DNA from: Microbispora rosea
Lineage (GTDB): Bacteria; Actinomycetota; Actinomycetes; Streptosporangiales; Streptosporangiaceae
Length of the DNA stretch: 64,000 nt
Direction of reading: 5' to 3'
NCBI RefSeq assembly: GCF_900156315.1
Contig: NZ_FTNI01000007.1
Span: 199,839 to 263,838, forward strand
Position numbers and translations under genes: made by a program. Positions 37,006 to 45,169 of this stretch are shown piece by piece. How positions within the stretch are numbered: position 1 is the first letter of the stretch; the number at the start of each line of letters is the position of its first letter. Below the pieces are notes generated by a model, which had not been told where the DNA came from, did no database searches, and worked only from the letters and a program-made list of their open reading frames with translations.

Positions 37006-37070
37006 CGGACCTCCCGAAGCAGTCGTTGCCGACGCTAAGCCCCGCCCTCCCCCCTCCGTACGGAGAAAGA

Positions 37071-37107
37071 TGCCAACAGTCGGCCGAATGCTTGGCTCTT
37101 CCTGCCA
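37071..37107. promoter_or_regulatory. Candidate PucR-type operator between the AllH-type gene and pucR
   Basis: TGCCAACAGTC at 37071-37081, then TTGGCTCTTCCTGCCA at 37092-37107. A further TGCCAACA copy is at 36993, just inside the DUF2877 gene. The TTGGC-N6-TGCC arrangement recurs before the NCS2 permease (39168-39182). Assignment to PucR is inference. Confidence 0.4.
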
Positions 37108-37226
37108 GGACCGCCGTCGGGCACAATCGGCCTGAGACGTCCCCGGAGCGGTCCGCGAGGCACGAGCGGCCCGCGTAGCGAACGAGGAGCGGTGAGCGGC
37201 CGACGGCCCGAGGACGTCGCGACCCG

Positions 37227-38855
37227 GTGACGGCACTCTCGGAGACGGCATTGCAGAACGACCCGGCCCCGCCCGCGATGCGCCTGGCAAGCACCGGAAC
37301 GATCCTCCACGGCGTGTCGGTGGGCGAGGTGCTCGGGGTCTCGACGCTGGCGGACGCCCGCCTGATCGCCGGGCGGAGCGGTCTCGACCGCATCGTGCAG
37401 CGCCTCAACGTGATGGAGGTGCCCGACATCCTCGCCTGGGTGAAGCCGCACGAGTTGCTGCTCACCACGGGCTACCCGCTGCGCAACACGCCGCAGTCGC
37501 TCGACCGGCTCGTGGCCGACCTGGACGAGCGCGGCCTCGCCGCGCTGGCGATCAAGCTGGGCCGCTACCTGGACGAGCTGCCGGGGGAGATGGTCGAGCA
37601 GGCCGACCGGCTGGGCTTCCCGCTGATCCTGCTGCCCAACGACGTGGGCTTCGACGACATCCTCAACCAGGTGCTCACCGACATCCTCAACCGCCAGGCG
37701 GCGATCCTCGCCCGCGCGGAGGAGGCGCACCGGGCGCTCGTGCAGATCGTGCTGGCCGGGGGCGGGATGCGGGAGGTCACGGCGGAGGTGGCCGGGCTGC
37801 TGCAGGTGGCGGTGGGGGCGACCGACGCCGCGGGTCATCTCCTCGCGGCCGCCGGGGAGTCCGCGCAGGTGGCGCGGCTGCGGGAGATCACCGCGGCCCT
37901 CGCGCGCACGCCGTCGGCCCCGCCGCCGGGCGGCGACGGTCACTACGCGGCGGTGCCCGTCGTCGCGGGCGGGCACCACCACGGGAAGATCGCGGCCTTC
38001 AGCGCCCACGGCACGCTGACCCCCAGCGACATCGGCATCCTGGAGCGCGCCGCGACCGTCGCCGCGCTGGTGATCACCAAGCAGGAGGCGGTCACCGCCG
38101 TCGAGAGCAAATATCGCGCCGACTTCCTTCGCGACGTGCTCACCGGCAGGGGCGGGCTGCGGGTGGCCGAGCGCGCCCAGGCGTTCGGCTGGGACCTGGA
38201 GCGCCCGGTGAGCGTGCTGGTCGCCGAGATCGATCCGGACGCCGAGGAACGACCGGTCCAGGACCGCATGCTGGCGGCGTGGCAGGCGTCGGTGCGCAAG
38301 CACGACCCGCGCGGCGCGGTCGCCGGCTTCTCCCACGAGGTCGTGGCGATCGTCGGGGCGGCGGCCGACCCGGCCAAGGTGGCCAGGGACGCGCTCGCCG
38401 CCGTCACCGACGGCACGTTCTCCACCGGCCTCAGCCGGGTCGCCTCCGGCGCGGACGCCCTGCCCGGCGCGTACGGCCAGGCGTTGAAGGCCGCCCGGGT
38501 GGGCCGCCAGCTCCACGGGGCCGGCGCGGTCGCCCACTTCGACGAGCTGGGGGTCTACCGGCTGCTTTCGCTGGTGAACGACACCGATGAGCTGCACGCC
38601 TTCGTCCGTGAGACCCTCGGCCCGCTGGCCGGGGACGACGACGCGGAGAACGCCGACCTGCGTCGCACCCTGCAGGCGCTGCTGGAGACGAACCTCAACG
38701 TCGCGGAGACCGCGCGCCGCCTGCACTTCCACTACAACACCCTGCGTTACCGCATCGGGAAGCTGGAGCGCATGCTGGGCAACTTCACCGAGGACGCCCA
38801 TCTGCGGCTCAACCTCACCCTCGCCCTGCACGTCCTGCGCATGCGAGGCATCTGA
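37227..38855 (+). CDS. pucR: PucR family transcriptional regulator
   Basis: A 542-aa regulator (GTG 37227). The N-terminal PucR domain (about 30-150) contains SVGEVLGVSTLADARLIAGR and NVMEVPDILAWVKPHELLLT, typical of the purine-catabolism regulator family. A central GGDEF-like/CdaR segment follows. The C-terminal PucR-type helix-turn-helix is in NVAETARRLHFHYNTLRYRI (about 496-515). In Bacillus PucR activates purine-degradation genes. Here it sits between a divergent FdrA operon and a permease/molybdenum-hydroxylase operon, which are likely targets. Confidence 0.93.
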   Translation: MTALSETALQNDPAPPAMRLASTGTILHGVSVGEVLGVSTLADARLIAGRSGLDRIVQRLNVMEVPDILAWVKPHELLLTTGYPLRNTPQSLDRLVADLDERGLAALAIKLGRYLDELPGEMVEQADRLGFPLILLPNDVGFDDILNQVLTDILNRQAAILARAEEAHRALVQIVLAGGGMREVTAEVAGLLQVAVGATDAAGHLLAAAGESAQVARLREITAALARTPSAPPPGGDGHYAAVPVVAGGHHHGKIAAFSAHGTLTPSDIGILERAATVAALVITKQEAVTAVESKYRADFLRDVLTGRGGLRVAERAQAFGWDLERPVSVLVAEIDPDAEERPVQDRMLAAWQASVRKHDPRGAVAGFSHEVVAIVGAAADPAKVARDALAAVTDGTFSTGLSRVASGADALPGAYGQALKAARVGRQLHGAGAVAHFDELGVYRLLSLVNDTDELHAFVRETLGPLAGDDDAENADLRRTLQALLETNLNVAETARRLHFHYNTLRYRIGKLERMLGNFTEDAHLRLNLTLALHVLRMRGI

Positions 38856-38920
38856 GTGTCCTGCCCCGAGTCTCCTGCCCCGAGACGGGCGGCACCCCCG
38901 GACACTCCTAGGCTGGCGGG

Positions 38921-39148
38921 GTGAACGACGCGAAGGCCCCAGCGATCACCTTCGAGCTGGACGGCGACTACATCCCGCTCTGCGATCTCCTCAAGTTCTG
39001 CCAGATCACCGACAGCGGCGGCGCGGCCAAGCACCTCGTCGCGGAGGGCCGGGTGCGCGTCGACGGACGCGTGGAGCTGCGCAAGGCCTGCAAAATCCGG
39101 GCGGGCCAGGTCGTCACCGGCGACGGGTACACGATCCGCGTGGTGTGA
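38921..39148 (+). CDS. Small S4-domain RNA-binding protein
   Basis: A 75-aa protein (GTG 38921) consisting of one S4 domain: LCDLLKFCQITDSGGAAKHL (about 17-36), VAEGRVRVDGRVELRKACKI and a C-terminal beta hairpin. It matches the YbcJ/RlbA-type standalone S4 peptides that bind structured RNA. It lies 65 bp after pucR and 144 bp before the permease; its presence in this island may be incidental. Confidence 0.85.
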   Translation: MNDAKAPAITFELDGDYIPLCDLLKFCQITDSGGAAKHLVAEGRVRVDGRVELRKACKIRAGQVVTGDGYTIRVV

Positions 39149-39166
39149 CGCCCCGGAGGTCACCGG

Positions 39167-39184
39167 TTTGGCAGATCATGCCCA
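39167..39184 (+). promoter_or_regulatory. TTTGGCAGATCATGCCCA palindrome before the permease operon
   Basis: GGCA-GATCA-TGCC dyad, 109 bp before the NCS2 start. It shares TTGGC-N6-TGCC with the site in the pucR intergenic region. TACAGT at 39205-39210 may be the -10 box. Confidence 0.4.
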
Positions 39185-39292
39185 TGTCTGACGCGCACGC
39201 CAGTCCTACAGTGCCCCAAACGGTGAACGCCGCGGAGGGACGCCTGCGGGGTGGCCGACCGGCCCACGGCCCAGTGAGCAAGAGGGGCGTAT

Positions 39293-40675
39293 ATGGCTTT
39301 CAGATGGACGGTGCACGGCGACGGCAGAGGGCTGGCTCCCGGTGAGGTCGTCAAACCCGACGAGAGGCTGAGCTGGCCGCGCATGGTCGGCATCGGCGCC
39401 CAGCACGTGATCGCCATGTTCGGCGCGACCTTCGTGTTCCCCCTCGTCATGGGGCTGGACCCGAACACGGCCGTGATGATGTCGGGTGTCGCGACGATCC
39501 TGTTCCTGCTCTTCACCCAGGGGCGGATTCCCAGCTATCTGGGCACGTCGGCCTCGTTCGTCGGCGGCGTGGTGGCGGTGCGTGCGGCGTTCGGCGGCGA
39601 CACCCCGGCGGCCGACCAGGTCGTGACCGGCGCGATCCTCGTCGCCGGCCTGGTGCTCGCCCTGTGCGGCGTGGCGATCCACGTGCTCGGCGTGCAGATC
39701 ATCCACCGGATCTTCCCCCCGGTCGTGACCGGCGCCGTGGTCATGCTGATCGGCTTCGGCCTGGCGTACGTCGTGGCCGACGTCTACTGGCCGCAGGACC
39801 CGTGGATCGCGCTGATCACGATGGTCGCGACGTTCGTGTTCATCGTGCTGTTCCGCGGCTTCCTCGGCCGGATCGGCGTGCTGCTCGGGCTGGTCTTCGG
39901 GTTCGTCCTGTCCTGGCTCGCCGACAAGGTGCTCGGGAACATCACCGCCTACAACGCGGGCACCGGCAAGATCGACACCCATCCCCGGGTGAGCTTCCAG
40001 GCCGTCGCCGACGCCGACTGGATCGGGCTGCCGCACTTCCACGCCCCGTCGTTCCAGGCGTCGGCCGTGCTGGTCGTGCTGCCCGCCGTGATCGCCCTGA
40101 TCGCGGAGAACGTCGGCCACGTCAAGGCCGTGGGCCAGATGACCGGCGCGGACGTCGACCCCCAGATGGGCAGGGCGGTCATCGCCGACGGCGTCGGCAC
40201 CGCGGTCGCGACCGCCGTCGGCGGCTCCCCCACCACGACCTACGCTGAGAACATCGGCGTCATGGCGGCCACCCGGGTCTACTCGACGGCCGCCTACTAC
40301 ATCGCCGCGATCATCGCGATCCTGTTCGGCCTGTGCCCCAAGTTCGGCGCGCTGGTCGCCGCCACGCCCGGCGGCGTGCTCGGCGGCGTCACGGTCATCC
40401 TGTACGGCATGATCGGGTTGCTCGGCGCGAAGATCTGGGTGGAGAACCGGGTGGACTTCGCCGACCCGGTCAACATGGTGCCGATCGGCGCGGGCATCAT
40501 CCTCGCGATCGGGCCGGTCACCCACCAGATCACCGGCGACTTCTCGCTCGCCGGGATCGCGCTCGGCACGATCGTGGTGCTCGCCGGCTATCACCTGCTC
40601 CGCGCCATCGCGGGCAGACGAGCGAAGGAGGTCACGGGTGGGGAGATCGGACTCGAACGCGACCCGGCCGTTTGA
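39293..40675 (+). CDS. NCS2 family uracil/xanthine permease
   Basis: A 460-aa membrane transporter (ATG 39293). The NCS2 fold with 14 segments is supported by IGAQHVIAMFGATFVFPLVM (about 32-51), QGRIPSYLGTSASFVGGV (about 78-95), LPAVIALIAENVGHVKAVGQ (about 262-281; Glu of the substrate site) and the C-terminal VGGSPTTTYAENIGVMAATR (about 305-324). The SYLGTSASFVGG and ENVGHVKA motifs resemble uracil/pyrimidine carriers (UraA/RutG) as much as xanthine carriers, so the substrate could be uracil, xanthine or another nucleobase. It is followed by the molybdenum hydroxylase genes with 27 bp spacing. Confidence 0.92.
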   Translation: MAFRWTVHGDGRGLAPGEVVKPDERLSWPRMVGIGAQHVIAMFGATFVFPLVMGLDPNTAVMMSGVATILFLLFTQGRIPSYLGTSASFVGGVVAVRAAFGGDTPAADQVVTGAILVAGLVLALCGVAIHVLGVQIIHRIFPPVVTGAVVMLIGFGLAYVVADVYWPQDPWIALITMVATFVFIVLFRGFLGRIGVLLGLVFGFVLSWLADKVLGNITAYNAGTGKIDTHPRVSFQAVADADWIGLPHFHAPSFQASAVLVVLPAVIALIAENVGHVKAVGQMTGADVDPQMGRAVIADGVGTAVATAVGGSPTTTYAENIGVMAATRVYSTAAYYIAAIIAILFGLCPKFGALVAATPGGVLGGVTVILYGMIGLLGAKIWVENRVDFADPVNMVPIGAGIILAIGPVTHQITGDFSLAGIALGTIVVLAGYHLLRAIAGRRAKEVTGGEIGLERDPAV

Positions 40676-40702
40676 CCGGCCCGCGCCGCGGGTGCGGACG
40701 CG

Positions 40703-41578
40703 ATGAAACCGCCTCCGTTCGTCTACCACGGCCCGGCCACCCTCGGCGAGGCGCTCGACGTCCTCGCCGAGGCCGGGCCGGGCGGGAAGGTGCTGGCGGG
40801 CGGCCAGAGCCTGATCCCGCTGCTCAACATGCGGCTGGCCGCGCCCGCCCACATCGTCGACGTGAACCGCGTGCCCGGCCTGGAAGGGATCGAGGCCGGG
40901 CCGCCGGGCGTACGCGTCGGGGCCCTGGCCCGCCACGCCGCGGTGGAACGCTCGCCGGGGGCCGCCGCCGCGCAGCCGCTGCTGCGGCAGGCGCTGCGGC
41001 TGGTCGCCCATCCGGTGATCCGCAACCGCGGCACGGTGGTGGGCAGCCTCGTGCACGCCGACCCCGCCGCCGAGATGCCCGCCGTGCTCGCCCTGCTCGG
41101 CGGATCCGTACGGCTGGCGAGCCGGGGCGGGGAGCGGGAGGTGCCGGCCGCGGAGTTCTTCACCGGCCCGATGGAGTCGGCGCTGCGGCCCGGCGAACTG
41201 GCCCTGTCGGCGTTCTTCCCCGCGCTGCCCCCTCGGTCGGGCACGGCCTTCCACGAGGTGGCCCGGCGGCACGGCGACTACGCGGTGGCCGGGGTGGCCG
41301 CCGCCGTCACGCTGGACGAGGACCTGCGCGTCGCCGCCGCCCGCGTCGCCTGCGTGAGCGTGGGACCGGTCCCGGTCGTCCTGGACGTGACCGCGGCATG
41401 CGGCCCGCGTCCGGCCGCCTCGATCAAGTGGGAGGCCGTGGCGGAAGCCGTACGGGACCGGATCGATCCGGAGGGCGACATCCACGCGACGGCGGACTAC
41501 CGGCGGCACCTCGCCGGGGTGCTCGCCGCCCGGGCGCTGCGGGACGCGGCCTCCGCGGCCCGCGGGGAGGAATCGTGA
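40703..41578 (+). CDS. FAD-binding (medium) subunit of molybdenum hydroxylase (CoxM/XdhB type)
   Basis: A 291-aa FAD subunit. The FAD-pyrophosphate motifs are KVLAGGQSLIPLLNMRLAAP (about 28-47) and GTVVGSLVHADPAAEMPAV (about 110-128); the second has V-G where G-G is common. It passes electrons from the [2Fe-2S] subunit to NAD or another acceptor. Starts at ATG 40703. The small-subunit GTG at 41575 overlaps its stop, so the three subunits are translationally linked. Confidence 0.9.
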   Translation: MKPPPFVYHGPATLGEALDVLAEAGPGGKVLAGGQSLIPLLNMRLAAPAHIVDVNRVPGLEGIEAGPPGVRVGALARHAAVERSPGAAAAQPLLRQALRLVAHPVIRNRGTVVGSLVHADPAAEMPAVLALLGGSVRLASRGGEREVPAAEFFTGPMESALRPGELALSAFFPALPPRSGTAFHEVARRHGDYAVAGVAAAVTLDEDLRVAAARVACVSVGPVPVVLDVTAACGPRPAASIKWEAVAEAVRDRIDPEGDIHATADYRRHLAGVLAARALRDAASAARGEES

Positions 41579-42075
41579 ACGAGACACGCCATCACGTGAC
41601 GCTGACGGTCAACGGGGTCCTGCGGGAGGCGACGGTGCCGGGGCGGCGGCTGCTGTCCGACTGCCTGCGCCACGACCTCGGCCTCACCGGCACCCACGTG
41701 GGCTGCGAGCACGGCGTCTGCGGCGCCTGCACGGTGCTGCTCGACGGCGAGCCGGTGCGGTCGTGCCTGACGTTCGCCGTCACGGTGGACGGCCACGAGA
41801 TCACGACGGTGGAGGGGCTGGCGCGCGACGGCGAGCTGTCGCCGGTGCAGCGGGCCTTCACCGAGTGCCACGCCCTGCAGTGCGGGTTCTGCACCCCGGG
41901 GTTCCTGTGCACGGTCACCGCGTTCCTGCGGGACAACCCCGTGCCGACCGAGGAGGAGGCGCTGGAGGCCGTGGCGGGCAACCTGTGCCGGTGCACCGGC
42001 TACCAGAACATCCTCAAGGCGGTCCACCGCGCCGCCGAGTTGCAGGCGGAGCTTCACGCGGAGGAGGACCGGTGA
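41575..42075 (+). CDS. [2Fe-2S] (small) subunit of molybdenum hydroxylase (CoxS/XdhC type)
   Basis: A 166-aa protein with two [2Fe-2S] domains. The N-terminal plant-ferredoxin-like cluster uses Cys44, Cys49, Cys52, Cys64 (VGCEHGVCGACTVLLDG); the C-terminal helical cluster uses Cys103, Cys106, Cys138, Cys140 (QCGFCTPGF, LCRCTGY). GTG 41575 overlaps the previous stop and has GGGGAGG upstream. It carries electrons from the molybdenum site to FAD. Confidence 0.94.
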   Translation: MNETRHHVTLTVNGVLREATVPGRRLLSDCLRHDLGLTGTHVGCEHGVCGACTVLLDGEPVRSCLTFAVTVDGHEITTVEGLARDGELSPVQRAFTECHALQCGFCTPGFLCTVTAFLRDNPVPTEEEALEAVAGNLCRCTGYQNILKAVHRAAELQAELHAEEDR

Positions 42076-44456
42076 CGACGAAGCTGTTCGGTGAGCCGGT
42101 CCGGCGGCGCGAGGACGGCCGGCTGATCACCGGGCAGGGGCGCTACCTCGACGACCTGGGCGAAGGCGCGCTGGCCGCCGCCTTCGTCAGGTCGCCGCAC
42201 GCCCACGCGCGGATCCTCGACATCGACGTGTCGGCCGCCCTCGACGTCGAGGGCCTGGTCGCGATCTACACGTGGGAGGACCTGCCGGGCGCGCTGGCCG
42301 AGCCGCTGCCGCTGCTGATCCCGCACCCCGCGCTCACCCACGGCCGTACGGCGTACCCGCTGGCCCGGGAGATCGTCCGGCACGTCGGCGAGCCGGTCGT
42401 GATGGTCGTCGCCCGCGACCGCTACCTCGCCGAGGACGCCTGCGCCCTGATCAGGGTCGACTACGAGATCCTCAAGCCGGTCGTGGGCATCGAGGAGGCC
42501 GTGCGCGGTGTCCACCTCGTGCACGAGGACGTGCCGGGCAACGTCGGCGCGCACCTCGTCCAGGAGGTGCCGGGACCGGGTGGCGTGACCGCGCGGGACG
42601 CGATCGCGGCCGCCCCGCACACGCTGGAGTTCCGCCTCGACATCGAGCGCAGCGCGTGCATGCCCCTGGAGGGGAAGGGCGTGTACGCCCGCTGGGACGC
42701 CGACGACGGGTCGCTGCGCGTCTACTCCTCCACGCAGACGTCCACGAGCGTGCGGATGGCGATCGCGGCCAAGCTCGGGCTGCCGCTGCCCAAGGTGGAG
42801 GTCGTCGCGCCCGACGTCGGCGGCGGGTTCGGTGTCAAGATCGTCCATCCGTGGCCGGAGGAGGTCCTCGTGCCGTGGGCGGCGCGGCTGCTGAACCGCG
42901 AGGTCAAGTGGGCCGAGGACCGGCGCGAGCACTTCGTCTCCTCCTCCCACGAGCGCGGCCAGGTCCAGCACGTGCGGGTCGGGTTCGACGACGAGGGGCG
43001 CGTCCTCGGCCTCGACGTCGAGATCCTGCACGACCACGGCGCCTACACGCCGTACGGGATCATCGTGCCGATCATCACCTCGACGCAGCTGCTCGGGCCG
43101 TACAAGGTGGGGGCCTACCGGGTCGAGTTCTCCTCGATCTACACCAACACCGTGCAGGTCACGCCGTACCGGGGCGCGGGCCGCCCGCAGGGCGTGTTCT
43201 GCATGGAGCGGACGATGGACCGCATCGCCGCCCATCTCGGCAGGGACCGCACCGCGGTCCGCGCGGCCAACTTCATCCAGCCGGACGAGTTCCCGTACGA
43301 CCAGGGCATGACGTTCCAGGACGGGCGGCCGTTGATCTACGACAGCGGCGACTACCCCGAGGCGCTGCGCCTGCTCAAGGAGCTGATCGGCTGGGACTCC
43401 TTCCCCGAGGAGAAGGCCCGCGCGGCGGCCGAGGGCCGCAGGATCGGCATCGGCGTCGGCTGCTACGTCGAGGGCACCGGCGTCGGCCCCTACGAGGGCG
43501 GGCATGTGCAGGTCACGTCCGACGGCCGGGTGCACGTCTCGACCGGCCTGACCTCGCAGGGGCAGGGACACGAGACGGTGTTCGCGCAGATCGCGGCCAC
43601 CGAGCTCGGCGTGCCGATCGAGAAGGTGTCGGTCGTCACCGGCGACACCCGGCGCTTCGGCTACGCCGTGGGCACCTTCGCCTCACGGGCGGCCGTGATG
43701 AGCGGCAACGCGATCGCGCTCGCCTGCCGGAAGGTCAGGGAGAAGGCGCTGCGGATCGCGGCGGAGGCGCTGGAGGCCGACCCGCGCGACCTGGAGATCA
43801 CCGACGGGATGGTCCACGTCGCCGGCGTGCCGTCGGCGTCGATCCCGCTGGCGACCGTCGCCGTGCTGTCCAACCCGCTGCGGTACGCCTTCGACGAGGA
43901 GGCCAGACGGGCCACCCAGTTCGCCGGGGCCGCCTCCGACGACAGGCCGCCGGTGGCGGAGGGGGAGGAGCCCGGCCTGGAGGGCCGGGACTACTACTCA
44001 CCGGTCAGGTCCACCTTCGCGGCCGGCATGCACGCGGCGATCGTGGAGACCGACCGGGACACCGCGGAGATCAGGATCCTGCGGTACGCCGTCGTCCACG
44101 ACTGCGGCAAGCTGATCAACCCGATGATCGTCGAGGGTCAGATCCACGGCGGGGTCGCCCAGGGCGTCGGCGGGGCGCTGTACGAGAAGATGGCCTACGA
44201 CGAGCACGGCCAGTTGCTGAACGCCTCGTTCATGGACTTCCTGATGCCGTACGCCACGGAGGTGCCGCGCATCGAGACGGCCCACCTGGAGACGCCCTCG
44301 CCGCTGAACCCGCTCGGGATCAAGGGCGCGGGGGAGGCCGGGGTCATCCCCGTCTCCGCCGTCATCGCCGGTGCGGTCGAGGACGCCGAGGACATCACGA
44401 TCGCCCGGATGCCCATCTCCCCCTCCGACCTGTACGCCCTGCGTCAGGACCGGTGA
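42072..44456 (+). CDS. Molybdopterin-binding large subunit of form II xanthine dehydrogenase/CO dehydrogenase family
   Basis: A 794-aa molybdenum hydroxylase catalytic subunit. GTG 42072 overlaps the small-subunit stop. N-terminal VRRREDGRLITGQGRYLDDL and SPHAHARILDID are typical. The active-site loop is PYRGAGRPQG (about 363-372), the form II AYRGAGR type, and not the AYxCSFR loop of true CO dehydrogenase. The conserved Glu lies in GIKGAGEAGVIPV (about 749-761). It hydroxylates an aromatic heterocycle or purine using water. Position after the NCS2 permease and PucR favours a purine or related N-heterocycle. Maturation factors (XdhC/CoxF) are not in the window. Confidence 0.9.
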   Translation: MTTKLFGEPVRRREDGRLITGQGRYLDDLGEGALAAAFVRSPHAHARILDIDVSAALDVEGLVAIYTWEDLPGALAEPLPLLIPHPALTHGRTAYPLAREIVRHVGEPVVMVVARDRYLAEDACALIRVDYEILKPVVGIEEAVRGVHLVHEDVPGNVGAHLVQEVPGPGGVTARDAIAAAPHTLEFRLDIERSACMPLEGKGVYARWDADDGSLRVYSSTQTSTSVRMAIAAKLGLPLPKVEVVAPDVGGGFGVKIVHPWPEEVLVPWAARLLNREVKWAEDRREHFVSSSHERGQVQHVRVGFDDEGRVLGLDVEILHDHGAYTPYGIIVPIITSTQLLGPYKVGAYRVEFSSIYTNTVQVTPYRGAGRPQGVFCMERTMDRIAAHLGRDRTAVRAANFIQPDEFPYDQGMTFQDGRPLIYDSGDYPEALRLLKELIGWDSFPEEKARAAAEGRRIGIGVGCYVEGTGVGPYEGGHVQVTSDGRVHVSTGLTSQGQGHETVFAQIAATELGVPIEKVSVVTGDTRRFGYAVGTFASRAAVMSGNAIALACRKVREKALRIAAEALEADPRDLEITDGMVHVAGVPSASIPLATVAVLSNPLRYAFDEEARRATQFAGAASDDRPPVAEGEEPGLEGRDYYSPVRSTFAAGMHAAIVETDRDTAEIRILRYAVVHDCGKLINPMIVEGQIHGGVAQGVGGALYEKMAYDEHGQLLNASFMDFLMPYATEVPRIETAHLETPSPLNPLGIKGAGEAGVIPVSAVIAGAVEDAEDITIARMPISPSDLYALRQDR

Positions 44457-44462
44457 CCACCG

Positions 44463-44855
44463 TCAGAGCGCCGGGGTCACGTCCGTGTGAGTGAAGTCGT
44501 CACCCTTGAACAGGAGTGGTTCCCGGCACTCTCTCGCGAGCGCGTAGGAGAAGCAGTCGCCGAAGTTCAGTCCTGCTTTGTGACCGCTGCCCCTGCCGTA
44601 GTCCCAGTAGGCCCGGCGCGCGGTCCGCGCCTGCTCAGGCGTGACCGGCATGATCTGCACCCTCATCCGGGCGAGAAGGTCGTCCAGGAGCCGTGACGCA
44701 GCGGGGTCGCGGGCACGCTCGACCACCGCGGCCAACTCGACGTAGGTCCCCGCCGAGATCCGTCGCGTCGGCGCATCCCTGATGGTTCTGGCCAGGTCGA
44801 TGGCGTCCGGCTCTCCGTTGATGATCGCGATGATCGCGCTGGTGTCGATGATCAC
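44463..44855 (-). CDS. vapC: VapC-type PIN-domain ribonuclease toxin
   Basis: A 130-aa PIN domain protein. Acidic metal site: Asp4 (MIIDTSAII), Glu40 (GTYVELAAV), Asp100 (LNFGDCFSYAL) and Asp119 (FKGDDFTHTD). VapC toxins cut tRNA or rRNA and are neutralised by VapB. The ATG overlaps the vapB stop (ATGA). It converges with the molybdenum-hydroxylase operon, 6 bp apart. Full length, so probably active. Confidence 0.93.
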   Translation of the reverse strand: MIIDTSAIIAIINGEPDAIDLARTIRDAPTRRISAGTYVELAAVVERARDPAASRLLDDLLARMRVQIMPVTPEQARTARRAYWDYGRGSGHKAGLNFGDCFSYALARECREPLLFKGDDFTHTDVTPAL

Positions 44856-45112
44856 GACGGAAGCCCGGTCTCAGGGTCATAGAGGAAGTCGCTGGACAGG
44901 TCGAGCTCGCCTACTCCCGAGCGGATCCTCGCGGCAAGGGCGAGGATGTCGTCTGCCATCGTGGCGTCCTCGGTCTGCTGCAGCTTCGCGAGCAGCCGCT
45001 CGTGCCTCTCCCGTAGGGCGGAGATGACGGCGGCGGTCTTGCTCTCACCGGTGAGCGCCCCGATCTCGGCCGCAAGTCGCTCGGCCTCGGGATTCTTGAT
45101 GTTCAAGCTCAC
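44852..45112 (-). CDS. vapB: VapB-type antitoxin
   Basis: An 86-aa antitoxin of the PSK/Rv0623-like VapB family: SLNIKNPEAERLAAEIGALT (residues 2-21), KTAAVISALRERHERLL, ending with an acidic VapC-binding tail (DLSSDFLYDPETGLPS). The N terminus should bind its own promoter as a ribbon-helix-helix dimer. Starts at ATG 45112. Confidence 0.9.
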   Translation of the reverse strand: MSLNIKNPEAERLAAEIGALTGESKTAAVISALRERHERLLAKLQQTEDATMADDILALAARIRSGVGELDLSSDFLYDPETGLPS

Positions 45113-45123
45113 GGCCGCCCCCT

Positions 45124-45151
45124 TCTACCCTGTCTACCTTCCAAATCTACC
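45124..45151 (-). promoter_or_regulatory. Three GGTAGA direct repeats before vapB
   Basis: TCTACC on the plus strand at 45124, 45133 and 45146 (GGTAGA reading towards vapB), starting 12 bp before the vapB start. A candidate autoregulatory operator of the VapBC complex. Confidence 0.45.
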
Positions 45152-45169
45152 CCTTCTGCCATTCCTGAC

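Noticed and set aside
34736-37468. A 910-codon frame suggesting a fusion of FdrA to an N-terminal extension
   Set aside because: The extension is shadow of the DUF2877 gene. The TTG start with GGGAGG and the TTGA overlap support a separate FdrA protein.
42072-44456. True aerobic CO dehydrogenase (form I CoxL)
   Set aside because: The active-site loop reads PYRGAGR, the form II type, and not AYxCSFR; carboxydotrophy is therefore not supported.
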